Shown here piece by piece: positions 31,735 to 42,900 of a stretch of 64,000 nucleotides of DNA. Within the stretch, counting starts at the first letter, position 1. Each line of letters opens with the position of its first letter. Where the stretch lies: the NCBI GenBank assembly GCA_000469685.2, contig LS997564.1, forward strand, positions 36,412,151 to 36,476,150, given 5' to 3'. Under the pieces are notes generated by a model. The model was not told the origin of the DNA and searched no databases. It saw nothing but the letters and a program-made list of their open reading frames with translations. This stretch comes from Haemonchus contortus (taxonomy: Eukaryota; Nematoda; Chromadorea; Rhabditida; Trichostrongylidae). The position numbers were made by a program, and so were the translations under genes.

Positions 31735-32120
31735 TATAATTGTGGGATAATTTTTTCCGGCGGTAGCTTTCGTCTACTACTTTGAGCGCCACATTTGAGC
31801 ACACATCAACTTTTTTATTTATCGTTGTGATGAAATCTCTGTTATTTTCCCATCCGCACTTCTATTCGCTACTTGTTTAGTGAAACACCAGCTCAGGTCT
31901 TTCGAGGCTCTCCCCCATATAGTGTATAAGGTCCGTTGCAGACACGGAGCGAGTTTATCCGGTCATGTGTTTCTCATTGATTGAATGAATTTTGTTTATC
32001 TAATTTTATGCAGAAAAGAAAGTTGATTGAGCAGTGGTCAAAGACCGTCGAGCTTTGAAAGTTCCTCATGACACATAGTTCTCAAATTCAGTCACAGCTT
32101 GAACTTCATCTTTAATCTAA
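31735..32120 (+). promoter_or_regulatory. 5' flank of chemoreceptor gene 1
   Basis: A block (GTGGGATAATTTTTTCCGGCG to about 31995) recurs at 47493-47850 without a following gene. It probably contains promoter elements. A weak splice acceptor (CTAAG before GAAATAATG) lies just before the start codon. Confidence 0.45.
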
Positions 32121-32127
32121 GGAAATA

Positions 32128-35100
32128 ATGGCGCAAAATGTGGCGCAAACAGCAATTGAAGGTCTTTTTGCCTCGTGCTACATATATGTCCTATTCCTTA
32201 TTATCAGCTCCAAAGCAAAAACGTTCAAAAATGCGTTTTATACTATCTTTGTGGCAACAGGTGGGTATTGAAGTATTCCTTGTCCTTATTAATAGATAAT
32301 ACGTTAATACATTTAGCCTTTCGGTTTGAAGTTTGGGCCGATATCGGACAGTTTTACTCTACTCGAGTCACTGAGACTAATGTGCGAAACAGAGTTTTTA
32401 ATACCTTTTTAGGCATCACCGACATTGCATCCCTCTTTACTGGATGCTTTCTTCGACTGAACCGTGAACTTGGTTTGGGAGAGGAATATCGAATCGTCCT
32501 ACTCGCGTGCTATATATTTAGTGGTTCAGCATTTATTGCTCATTTAATAGGGAATATACTTATCACAATCAATCGATATTCGGCGCTTTGTCTCCTAAAT
32601 AAGTATGATTCGGTTGGTCATCTTCCTCATAAGGCATTTTTTCTGAAAAAAAAACTGAAATAAATTCCATGAGTACGAAACCTGGAGTTATTTTGAGAGC
32701 ATTCCCCGCTATGTAGGAAATATAACGTTATTGAAAGCTGATGGAGCACTGAATACGCACTACCACACACTCACTGTCACGGGCTCAAATCACGAATCGG
32801 CACTCGCCTAGTTATCCGCGCCTAGGCATCGGTTGACTGGTGCCAGACTCGTCTTGAAGAGCAAAAAATCTGACTTGTACATCGGCTGGCCACCGCAATT
32901 CATGGTATGGGCCACACACGCTTTAATTACGCCGCTACGATTCCGAATGGAAGTCGCATGCAGGGGTGTAATCCTCAGACGGGATTGATACACCCAAATT
33001 CTATCCTCCATCCTCTGATTGGAAACTGAGTGTGGGACATTGTTTAGCGAAAAGGCGGAACCAATGATCTCGTCCGTTATCCTCGCTTGTACAATATTAA
33101 GTGGATAATCCCTCGAGTTCAAATTTTTGAACAAGAGTCATCATCGCTTGAGCAGAAAAGGCAGGTCTGATGTTGAAGGAAAAGGTCAAGACAAGCTTTT
33201 TTCCCCAGAAAGGATAAAAGAAATCTCCTGTACAAGCCCACAGCTTCTCTCACACAACAATTCTATTGGTATGCTAATTTCTTAACTGCGGATCATTGGC
33301 CATGGTCGGGCTCGTTTTGTAGGTAACGACTGGTGAATATAAACATAAAGTTTTTTCTTTTAGATCTGGACCAAAAAGAATGTATGGGCAGCCATAGCCA
33401 TTCAGTACATGTTGTCCTTTGCCGTTTTCGCTCATACCATTGGCACAGAGATGATATACGTCCGTAGTAGTGATGGTTCGGTTATTTTCAAAGGTTTTGA
33501 AAAGCGCGTCGACATGGTAAGTCTGTTAGAGCTCTCAGATAGGTAGATGTCTGACTAAAACGTATGCAATCACATATATAAGATAAAATGATTAAGTCTA
33601 CGGGAGTTGATCATTCTATCTGAAGGATGCGTTCTGCATCCGACTTCCATTCAGAATCGATCCCGGATATGACCTATGCAATGACTTGGGGTGAGCAGCA
33701 GGACGAACGCATGTTCGTCCTGCGTCCGTAGGGTACAAGTCTCCGAGGCGTACGGCAAATCAGGAAGGACCACGGGGTCGAAGAGGTGAACGTGGTCCCC
33801 TCAGTTGCCAGACGCAGAAACAATATTAGGGAGACGGGCAGTGGGAACGGTTTTGTGAAATCGATCCGCCGCACGCGGCTATCACGGATCATTTGCCTAC
33901 TTATAACGGTTCTAGCGTTCTTCATACAGCTCAGTCGTTATGCGATTATCACTTGTGGCATGATTCTAGTGTTAGTTTTTTGTTCCTGAATTTCTTACTT
34001 TCTGCTGCATTCTGCTACATTCATTCGTGCGCAGCGTCTTTCGCGCCGCGATGCGACAATTTCGTTCCTACTGCACCACACCCACAATATTGCCTGTTCC
34101 GCGGTGTTAACTTACCACAAACAATTGTGTCTCAGAATCTTATCCTATCCTATTAGGTCCGGTCTCAAGCATGGAATCATAAAGGACCTCACTTAATGAA
34201 CTTAAAAAGGGGCTGAAAATCGCTTAAGCTGTATACAGGAGAGCATTACAGCACTATGAGGATTGGTTTTGCAGATTATCAGAAGTACCTATTTCATAGC
34301 TTGTGCGATATACGCCATAGTATGTGTTTGTCTCAATATGGGGATGCTGATCGAATGGAAACGACTACCGAAAATTGACGGTTCTTTGAAGCATCGCCAC
34401 CACGATAAGGTGAAAAAATCACTTTGCAAGTCACAAGCATACATACTTTGAACCAGTAGTATGGCTGGAAAGCTAGCAAAGACGTAGTTCTAGCCGAAAC
34501 AGACAGGCTTTCGTTGTCTCTATTATATTTTTTACTTCAGAGTTTACTTTTACATGCGATGGTGGTATTTGGCTGTACCATGCTGATGTGCGCACAACAA
34601 CTCACAAAAGCCATCGCTGTTTATGCTGATATGGACGAGCTAAGTACTTGGGCATCAATGCAAGTTCGTTCATTTTCTTTGAAGTATCAATAGGATCAAA
34701 TTGAAGGGAGATAGGGCAAGGAAGTTGTGGCAGCACTAGCAGAGATGAAGTGTCAGGCCTTGGAGCGCTAATCAGTCCCGTCAGAGGGATGCGTCCGTTC
34801 GTTTAGAATGGTATTGGCAAACTGAATGCATACATTCAGTTTGCCCATACAAAGACTTGCGTTGGCCAGCCGATGTATAATACAATTCAGTATATTTAGC
34901 CTCCCCACCCCCAGACGACTCTAGCACCACTTAACCGGCCCCGGAGGAATGAAAGGCTTGGTTGACCTGGGCGGATATCAACCCAGGATTAGCCCTATGA
35001 CTATGCTTGTGTGGAGTGCGCCACTTGCCACTCCACTACCTACCCCCGCCACAAGAAATACCCATGGAATTATTGAACACCCTAATATAAAGAGTAGGCA

Positions 35101-35398
35101 CCTGGCAAATGCTGCTTATAACCACCCCTTCAGCTTAAGGCGTTATTTATCATCGCTCTTCTTGAGACCCAGAACGTAAATGCATACGAGTAGTTTTTCT
35201 GTAATGTTTTATTGAGTATTTCAGTACTCTCGGATAAACGACGTTATGGTTAGCGTCCCGCCATTTTCTCTGCTGCTGCTTTCATCAGATCTCCGTCAAG
35301 AAATACTCAATTCCTTCCGACGGAACAAAAATCGAAGTACTGTGACAATCTCTGTTGCACCTTTGAGCAGTAAGAAAACTGTCGCTGGGAGAACTTGA
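32128..35398 (+). CDS. Serpentine chemoreceptor, srv/srg type, gene 1
   Basis: Six predicted exons: 32128-32260, 32413-32612, 33364-33516, 34275-34409, 34541-34663, 35225-35398, giving 305 residues with all junctions in frame. TM1 lies in exon 1, TM2-3 in exon 2 (GITDIASLF, LIGNILITINRYSAL as the Asn-Arg-Tyr end of TM3), TM4 in exon 3 (IWTKKNVW start), TM5 in exon 4 followed by EWKRLPKI, TM6 in exon 5 and TM7 in exon 6 (PPFSLLLLSSDLR). Exon lengths 133/200/153/135/123 equal those of genes 2 and 3. The donor after exon 2 (GTTGGT) is weak. Such receptors act in chemosensory neurons. The subfamily (srv rather than srg) is uncertain. Introns 2 and 5 hold SINEs. Confidence 0.85.
32760..33005 (+). 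repeat. tRNA-derived SINE copy 3 (gene 1 intron 2)
   Basis: The body matches 35870-36065 (CCAGACTCGTCT, TGACTTGTACATCGG, TGGCCACCGCAA, CTACGATTC, CTCAGACGGGATTGAT). The tRNA-like head is eroded. Confidence 0.7.
33698..33723. other. Perfect 11-bp hairpin in gene 1 intron 3
   Basis: GCAGGACGAAC, loop GCAT, then the exact complement GTTCGTCCTGC. It lies next to a reverse SINE scrap at about 33615-33660. The following 33725-34250 is unassigned intron sequence. Confidence 0.6.
34765..35045 (-). repeat. tRNA-derived SINE copy 4 (gene 1 intron 5)
   Basis: Reverse copy: plus-strand GTGCGCCACTTGCCACTCC is the reversed A-box head and GGGCGGATATCAACCCAGG the reversed B-box region. The 3' end CCCGTCAGAGGGATGCG is near 34775. 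Confidence 0.65.
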
Positions 35399-35796
35399 GA
35401 AACGCCCCTGTCAATGGGCACGTGATCTTTTCTGATAGACACAGTCTTTACTCTGTTGAGAACTCTCGATTTTTACTCATCAATGTTGACGATTTTTTTC
35501 TTCTCATCTCATTCTCGTTCCCTCTCATGTCCAGAGCACCTTTATCTTCATCTGCGTAGGTCAGATAGCTGCAGTCAGATGGTTGGCTGATGTATCATGA
35601 TAGGTGATGTCTTATCCCGGTGTTTGGACCCTGGCTCAGACCTTATGCAAAACTTCTGCTGCTGTGTGTGCTTAATGTATCAATGTATTAACTGTAGGTC
35701 GATGACACTGTTTTGTGAAAACCACTGCTGTGTGGTCAAAATAAATGCTAATACTGTAAATCGTGTAGTTTTTACACTATGATTTTGTTGTCGGGC

Positions 35797-36075
35797 GGAA
35801 GTGTTGTAGTGGCAAGTGGCGCACTATCTCAAACGCATCGTCCAGCGTTCGAATCCCGGATCGATGCCCGCCTAGGCCAACCAAGCCTTCCATCCCTCCG
35901 GGGTCGGTGAATTGGTACCAGACTCGTCTGAGAGGATAAAAGCACTGACTTGTACATCGGATGGCCACCGCAAGTCATTGTATAGGCCACATACGCACTC
36001 ATTACGCCACTACGATTCTGAATGGAAGCCGAGTGCGGGGGCGCATCCCTCAGACGGGATTGATTAAGGCCAAAA
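35797..36075 (+). repeat. tRNA-derived SINE copy 5 (best full-length copy)
   Basis: The head has an A box (TGTTGTAGTGGCAAGTGG, core 35802-35811) and a B box (GTTCGAATC, 35847-35855) about 45 bases apart, as in Pol III tRNA-type promoters. A ~200-bp body follows, ending CAGACGGGATTGATTAAGG. It lies between gene 1 and the orphan exon. Confidence 0.75.
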
Positions 36076-36099
36076 ACTTTACTTTATCCTTCAACCCAG

Positions 36100-36306
36100 A
36101 TGTAGCCCTTGTGGGACCTTGGGATCGCGTACTGCGGCACAAGTTTGGCCTCTTACTAGGCCAATCGAGGGTATGTGTTGATCGAACGGATAGGTGGTTG
36201 TCTATGGGCTATACTAAGAGATCCATAGAATGCCACTATTTAGTATGTCAACTGAGTAAAATAGCGGTGAAAGAGTTTTGTGTAGATGCTCTAACAGATA
36301 TTTTAG
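36100..36306 (+). other. Orphan intron-5-like sequence
   Basis: The stretch around CTATGGGCTATACTAAGAG and TGCCACTATTTA resembles intron 5 of gene 3 (57955-58000). This shows the orphan exon that follows came with its upstream intron from a lost receptor gene. Confidence 0.55.
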
Positions 36307-36473
36307 TTGTTCTGGATGAACGATCTCATGATGAGTATATCGCCATTTTTCTTGCTGCTGCTCTCTTCGACAGGGAGCCTACAACTTTTTTCGACATAAG
36401 AAAACGCAGTGTTGTGAATGTGTCTGTTTCTTATCGCAGCGTTGGGAGAACCGTAGTTGGAAGGTTTTGTTGA
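36307..36473 (+). pseudogene. Orphan last exon (exon 6) of a chemoreceptor
   Basis: Preceded by a TTTTAG acceptor. It starts LFWMNDLMMSISPF, as in gene 2 exon 6, then loses 8 bp (the segment AGATCTTC of gene 3) between two TCTTC direct repeats, which shifts the frame. The remaining sequence (CATAAGAAAACGCAGTG, CCGTAGTTGGAAGGTTTTG) is still recognisable. No exons 1-5 belong to it, so it is the tail of a deleted tandem copy. Confidence 0.8.
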
Positions 36474-37338
36474 GTCCATTCGTGTCTGTTTCCCATTGGA
36501 ATATTGGAACATGCATGATTGTTGCATTATTTAATTTTGATTTCTTCAGCAAACTTATTCTCGGGAACAGATCGTGAAAAATTATTAACAATGAATGTAC
36601 ACACTTTTGTTCTTACCGTAAACTTCATTGTTGCTACACAAGCGGCCGAGTGTGAATTGAACGATCTGCGCACTGTCCAATCTAGAATGCTAAAATGAAG
36701 GCCTATAAGATTAAGTAAGAGGCTAGAGAGACTAGTTTAAGAGGCTAGAGCTTGGAGGAACAAATCGTGACAATTTCGAATTCAGACGGGTTCTGGATTA
36801 GATCGTGCTTCCGACGGAGGCTTGGCAAGTCAACAATACTCTGGCATTTCCGATGATCTCTAGCGAAAGCGGTTTAATTTATTCTATTTTCCCTCCAAGC
36901 GATTCGCACCTATTGAAACCACCCAGCTGAGCAAAAAAGCCTCAATCTATATGGTCACATATCTGTCCATTACTAACACCACCGCGATGAGAGTTCCCCA
37001 TTCCAACCAACCTAAAATCGCTCCTTCGACATTTAATCGAATGCTATCTCACATCTTGTCTCTGGAAGAATAGATCGCCACGTGTGAAACATGAGTGAAG
37101 TAAGTATAGTAAGCAACGTGAGGCTCGAACGAATATCAGACAAGGCTGGAAACAGTGTAGTCTAGCAGTCAAATACCGCCTGTCGATCCTCAAAGACCGA
37201 ACTCATGCCATCGCTGGAAGCATTCAGAATTTGTTGTTAGGGAACTGGGCTTCGTTCACATCGGAGAATGAAAAGTCTGGCCTCAAGAGAATGACCCTAA
37301 TCTAGCCAAACAGTTGCTATCAAAACTGGAGCCATTAG
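36474..37338. other. Conserved receptor 3' flank
   Basis: Resembles the downstream flanks of gene 3 (58233-59100) and partly gene 2 (46124-46400): shared blocks GGCCTATA/GGCCTACA, GAATATCAGACAA and CGGAGAATGAAAAGT. It ends at AGCCATTA (37331-37338), where the PLE relic is inserted; the flank resumes at about 39266. Confidence 0.6.
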
Positions 37339-39257
37339 TATTGTAATTCTTCTGCCGACGGGATTGCCAGATGGGAACATTGTCACTGGCCTGACGTTCT
37401 GACGCGATCGTCTTCTTCAAAGGCCTTGAATGCCTTAGATTTGAGAGGTGTCCTCTAAACTGCGCCGTCCTCCTCTCCCCGGCGCCTCCTCTCCCTGGCG
37501 TTTCTGATGGAACGTTAGAGAAATACCAACGAGGGAAATAAAGCCACCCAGTGAACCACCGCAAGAGCGGAACATCGCCACCTCTAATCAGTTATAGTTA
37601 GTAACTGAGACTTTTTGTAGAGCCTTTGTATAACAGCTATAAACGTGCACGTTTCAGAGCTTACGATAAAAGCTTGCAATGTGGCGTAAACGACAAGAAG
37701 TCATTTTCAGAGTATGGACACGTATAGACACTCCTCGCGGATATTCATGCCGGAATTTTGCCTGTGATTCCGAAATGCAACAAGAACACCTTCCAAGCAA
37801 AAATCTCGGTACGCCCGGATTATGCACTTTAACTCGGAATAGTGTTGTGATGCTCTTCAATTAAATGGTTGCCGAGCGGTCTTGCCATATTGTTACGCCT
37901 TATTCCCAGAAGGTGTTCCTCAACTGGGGTCTGACTAACCACGCCGTCTTTGGCGCAACCTCCAACTGAACCGTTCTGACGCAGTGGCCTGATTGCACTG
38001 CCGTTCGAAGAGTCTATTTCGCCCAGGCTGGAATTGATGTTGTCGTCAGAAACGCCCACCAAAACAGCATCAAACAACAACAACAGCTGTGCTCGGGCAA
38101 GACACTGTTGAACTGCTGCAAATACGCCATTAGATATAAATGGTATGCATAAACGGACTTCGTCTGAACGCGGCACGCTTCGCTGCTCAGTGCTAGCCTT
38201 TCTGCAATGTCATTATTCAATACATGACTAGTTTGAAGCAGCTATATCAGAAGCCGGTCGTACAGATTCGTGTTGTTCTGTTCCACCTGTGCACAACACT
38301 TTTGCAGCCATTCTAACCATGTTCCTAATAAGTAGTTCTCCAAGGCACAAGGATGCGCAGATGTGACGTGAATCAAAATGTTCTTGGAGCTTGCTTCCTG
38401 CACCTCTTGATACTGAGCATGCCATCAGATACTTTCACCTGCGTGTTCAAATAGGGGAGCCAGCCATCCCTTGAAACCTCTCTTGTGATCATAATGTATT
38501 GTGATTGTTGTTTCATCAGTTAGAAATACTCATCGAATTTGGAGTTGATGTTACAATGAAACAATGATCTATGTATCTGCAGTACATCATGCAAACTCAC
38601 ATACGCAACATACAGTACATCTGCTGCAGCATCAAACCACAAACCACTTCCACACGTACTATTCCCACGTACTCCTTGCAAAGAGATCGATCCCACACCA
38701 GAAGTAGACGTAAAAAACAAATTATTTTCTAACAGGCATTCTATCCGTTCTGCATCACTGAACTGGAGCTCAGATTTAATGGTACTCTTCGTGTCTCAAT
38801 GAGCAAGATAGGGAGAATCCCAGAACAAATAACCTCGAAGAGTGTCTTAACTACATCAATGACCTCTTGCCGTTTATGCCACATTGTAAACTAATACGTA
38901 AATACTGAGACGTTATACGAGGACTCCACAGAAAGCCTCAAGTACTGACCACATCTGACTCGAAGTGGCGCTTTTCCGCTCTTGCGGTGGTGAGCTGAGT
39001 TTAATCCCCTTGTTAGTGTTTCTACGTATGTTCTCTTTAAGGTTCCATCATAAACCTAAGGGATAGGAGGCGTTTGGGGGTTTGGGGGACATTTCTCAAA
39101 CCTACGGCAACGTAGCCCTTTGAAAAAGACAATCGCGTCGAGAGTTCAGGCCACTAACAAACTTTGCATCTGACAAACCCGTCGGCAGAATAATCACAAT
39201 ACTGACGTCCCCTGTTCTTACAATCATAAGTGTTTTACCGATAGCGAGGTTCTACGA
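37339..39257. mobile_element. Degenerate inverted PLE insertion
   Basis: Left half minus strand, right half plus strand, 3' ends outward, flanked by AGCCATTA (37331-37338 and 39258-39265). The left half keeps PLE pieces in order: CIPFISNGV (near 38140), HESVRPA (38245-38265), and the RT motif as YIDHCF (near 38560-38580), with the second catalytic Asp replaced by His. The right half keeps a YINDLLPFMPHCKL end (38852-38893). Inverted terminal blocks TTCTGCCGACGGG (37349) and CCCGTCGGCAGAA (39178) mirror each other, with eroded hammerhead-like motifs inside both. A ~60-bp tail follows on the right only. Confidence 0.75.
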
Positions 39258-39265
39258 AGCCATTA

Positions 39266-39934
39266 ATTGAAGTTTTGATTTGGAGGCATTTGTTTTTGCT
39301 TACTCCTGTCTTTTCTCCGTGGATTCGCCACTACTGCTCCCGTATATTCCATTATTAGAGTAAATAAAGTAATCTACAAACTTCCAACTTCGACACCCAG
39401 CAAATCCTATCATAGTTTCGAATAGCCATGGTAAGACTTTTGTTTAAGCCTAGAACCAAGACGACAAGCAAATCTTATTTGACTTACTTTCCGACTTTGT
39501 CGCCTTCAGAATCTCAAGAAACGACTGATCCTGGTCTTCATCACTGCTTAACCCATGTTTTCTTCCACCTATATTGTAACATTGCGATTCGAATGATGAT
39601 TACGGGCACAAAACTTCTTCTTACTACTGCATTTTTTTGAATGAATTATTTCTCAGTTCGTAATTTTGGATCACAATAGCATGAAATTGCTAACAATGAC
39701 AGAATGACGCAATGTTTTCGCAAATTACTCTCTCAAATCTATGACCGAATGTTCCTTTTCTGAGATGTAAACACGCATAATCTGATGCTGAAACTTTTTT
39801 TTGTTGAAGTGTTCGACAGGTTCAATTCTTATATGTGTTTCACCAACATGACATATCATTCTATGACTAGTGCACTTGGGCAATGGTGCTCTCTTAAGAT
39901 TGATTAGTTCTGGATCAAACCTTGACTATTTTTT
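39266..39934 (+). promoter_or_regulatory. Receptor spacer and 5' flank of gene 2
   Basis: The first part (39290-39640) continues the receptor 3' flank (CTCCTGTCTTTTC block, as at 59125). From about 39735 it matches the 5' flank of gene 3 (GACCGAAT, GAGATGTAAACACGCATAAT, GTGTTCGA blocks, as at 54860-54930). Conservation between genes 2 and 3 suggests shared promoter elements. A 70-codon frame at 39428-39640 is interrupted in the other copy and is not called. Confidence 0.55.
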
Positions 39935-39937
39935 AGG
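39925..39937 (+). promoter_or_regulatory. Likely spliced-leader acceptor, gene 2
   Basis: ACTATTTTTTAG followed by GAAAA and the start codon five bases later. Gene 3 has TTTTTTTCAG in the same place. A 3' splice site immediately before the ATG is typical of nematode trans-spliced mRNAs. Confidence 0.6.
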
Positions 39938-39941
39938 AAAA

Positions 39942-42900
39942 ATGGTACATAACGTGAAGCAAACTATTGCAGAAGGGTTTCTTGTGCTATGCTACATCTT
40001 TGTACTGCTTGTTATCGTTCGTTCCAAGACAAAAACCTTCAAAAATGCCTTTTACGGATTATTTGTAGCAACAGGTAGGAGTTACAGCTAGTTTTTTCCA
40101 CGTGGAATAGTATAACTGCGTATGGCATAATCGGCTCACCACGATGATTGGGGTGAAAAGTTTTGAAGGCTTGGAGAGAAGAATTGTGAGAGGAATGTAA
40201 TAGATCAGGAACGCAACATCTAATTTGGATACCGGTTATGTAACTATCGTGTTGAAACAACATGAGAAACAAACTATTATATTTTTCAGGCATAACTGAC
40301 GTTGCATCTCTGTTTTCATGTTGTTTCCTGCGACTAAACTACGAACTTAGCCTGAGCGAAGATTTCCAAAATGCTATCCGATGCTCTTTGGTAATCACTT
40401 ATGCAGCATTTGTATCACATTTGATTGGAAATATCCTTATTACGATCAATCGATATTCTGCTCTTCGCTACCTCAATAGACACGACTCGGTAAGCTGTAA
40501 TTCCTAAGAGCCATTAAAACCATTATACGAGACCATTAATTGGGGGAAATTCTTTTTTTTCTGATAAAGGACTATAATAAGATTGGTGCTGAGTTTGGAG
40601 CCTAGATGAGGAGCATGTCCCTCATATCCAAGAATGTTCATCAGTATTTTCCCAACGCGCGACATATGAGAGGATGTGAAGTGGGAAAACTGTGATCTTA
40701 AACAAAGAATATTCATTCTCTAAAGGCTAATTGGCAGCAGTTGCCTTGAGGGCAAAGTTCACGATAAAAATGTTTTCTGAGATATCACCAGGATGAATCT
40801 TTGGCCTTCACGTATACTATATACAGTGCAGCCAGATCGGTTAGAGGGCCGGAATCGATTTTCATAAGGGCTTGGAGATTGAATTCCACACCCATGGCGG
40901 GCGAGTTTCGTCGGCGTTATAAAGGTTGCTCTATTCGCAAGAGACGCCATGAAAGAAACTCAACGTGTCGAGCGATGACAGGCTGGCTGCAGGCTTTTGG
41001 ATGAGAATGCGGGGTCTAGTATGTATGTCTCTCTGCCTTGTAAGCAATGACTCTAGTCAAGGAATGCCTTGACTGTTCTATATTCAAGTGGTCGGGGCAA
41101 GCAAATCAGGGGATAAGCAATGGGCCGCGGCTGGCACCAGTGCTAGCCACTGTCCACATGTCGAGAACAGGAAGACCCGCTTTGGATCGCCGTTCCGTGC
41201 CCTAGTGCCGTTACTCAAAGGCTGCTTCGTCGCATGCTCATCTCAGAGGAAAAAAGATACGTGCTTCCCGTCGAACAACCTAGCTGACAGCATCAGATCC
41301 ATACGAGAAACACCCAGAGACAATTGACTGTCTTTCCTCAACATGCAAGTTCATCATGAGCAAGGCTTTCTTAGAACCAAGTAGAATACGAAACCCACCG
41401 ACGTGAACATTCTGGTCAACTCCGATCAGCATTTAAAACCAAGCGGGCCATCACAGCGAACATGTTTAGGACAGCAAAAATGGTCTCATTGGGTGATCGC
41501 CAGAGGGCAGAATTGGTGGAGCTCGCTCGAAATGTGGCGATCACTAATGGACGACCTCTGAAAGATCCCTGTAGCAGACAACCGCGGCTTACGACCGAGT
41601 GTTTGGGGAAGGTGACTTTTTGCCTTCCCTTAGTGTCGGACTCCATCAGGTTTGACGTGAGAACCACTCTGCACCAGTGTGGCCTTGATGACATGGTGCG
41701 GGTGGTTTTCGATACTCCCCCACAAGTCTCAGAGAAGCGTTGGTTAGAAATCGCTTGCATGACGGTCCTTACATTACCACCACAGGGTCATTTGTCCCTA
41801 CGGGCGATATGGGGACTGGCGTCAGAATTGACCTATTTGATTACATGTAAGCTCTACAGTTACAAAAGCATAGGTGAGACCGGACGGCAATCACTATGCA
41901 AGGTCAAGGAAAACCTACTGGTCTGAAGAAATCAAGGCTTGAAATCCATTCGGGAAATCACCGTAGGCGATCCCGCGGAAACGTATAGTATGAAGTGTCA
42001 GTCAGGACAGTTTGAAAGCTGATCCACAGGCCGTCTTCTTCATGAACAACTTCTCAATTGTGACTACGAAATCTTTCCAGATATCCACTAGTTATACTTG
42101 AGCTAAGCTGAAGTCTGAAATGGTGTTAAGCATGGACGAATCCCGAAAATTTTTGGTTTCCAGCCTCTCGCGAAGGCGACAGCGCCGAAACGTTGGCCCA
42201 ACAAATTATTATAACATCTTGGCTGAGGCTTCGCCTCGCAAGAACATCTCTATACTGAATTTCAAACAAATCGTCATGATCCATTGCGAGAGTGGAAGAC
42301 ATTTTCAGATAATTATGGCTCAATGTAGCCAGCTCTTTGCGCAATTGCAACAACTGGAATCTCGGCCCAATACCCCTCCCATGCCATTTTATTCATGGTC
42401 ATTCTGTACAATATCTATTTTACCCACTTTTTAGAGACCTTTTTTCAAGTCGACGGGCTTTCTCGCCTCTTTCGCAACCGACGCACTATTTTCAACTGAA
42501 TCTTCCGCATTTCGACTTAACAAGGGTACCTCCAAGTTATCGTGAACCGTCCATTCTAAATTCGTCCCATATCAATTAAAACTGTGTGAAAGGGCTAGAA
42601 TACTTGGAATTACATAGCGTATTTTCACTAATTTCGGACATACTTTCCCATTCTGCTTGATGGGTAGACTAAATGGCCTCCGGAAAAAATCAGGAAGGAA
42701 TATAATCGATCGTTGAGTACACTTTCAGATCTGGACCAGAAAAACTGTATGCAGAGTCGTAATTCTTCAATACATTGTATCCTTTGCTGTATTCGCCCAC
42801 ATTATCGGAGCGAAACTGATATATGTTCACAACGCGGATGGAACAGTTAAACTCAAGAACTACGAAATACCCGTTGATATTGTGGGTTGCAGTTTTCGAA

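Noticed and set aside
39428..39640. 70-codon frame between receptor genes
   Set aside because: The homologous stretch after gene 3 (about 59240-59430) has stops in this frame.
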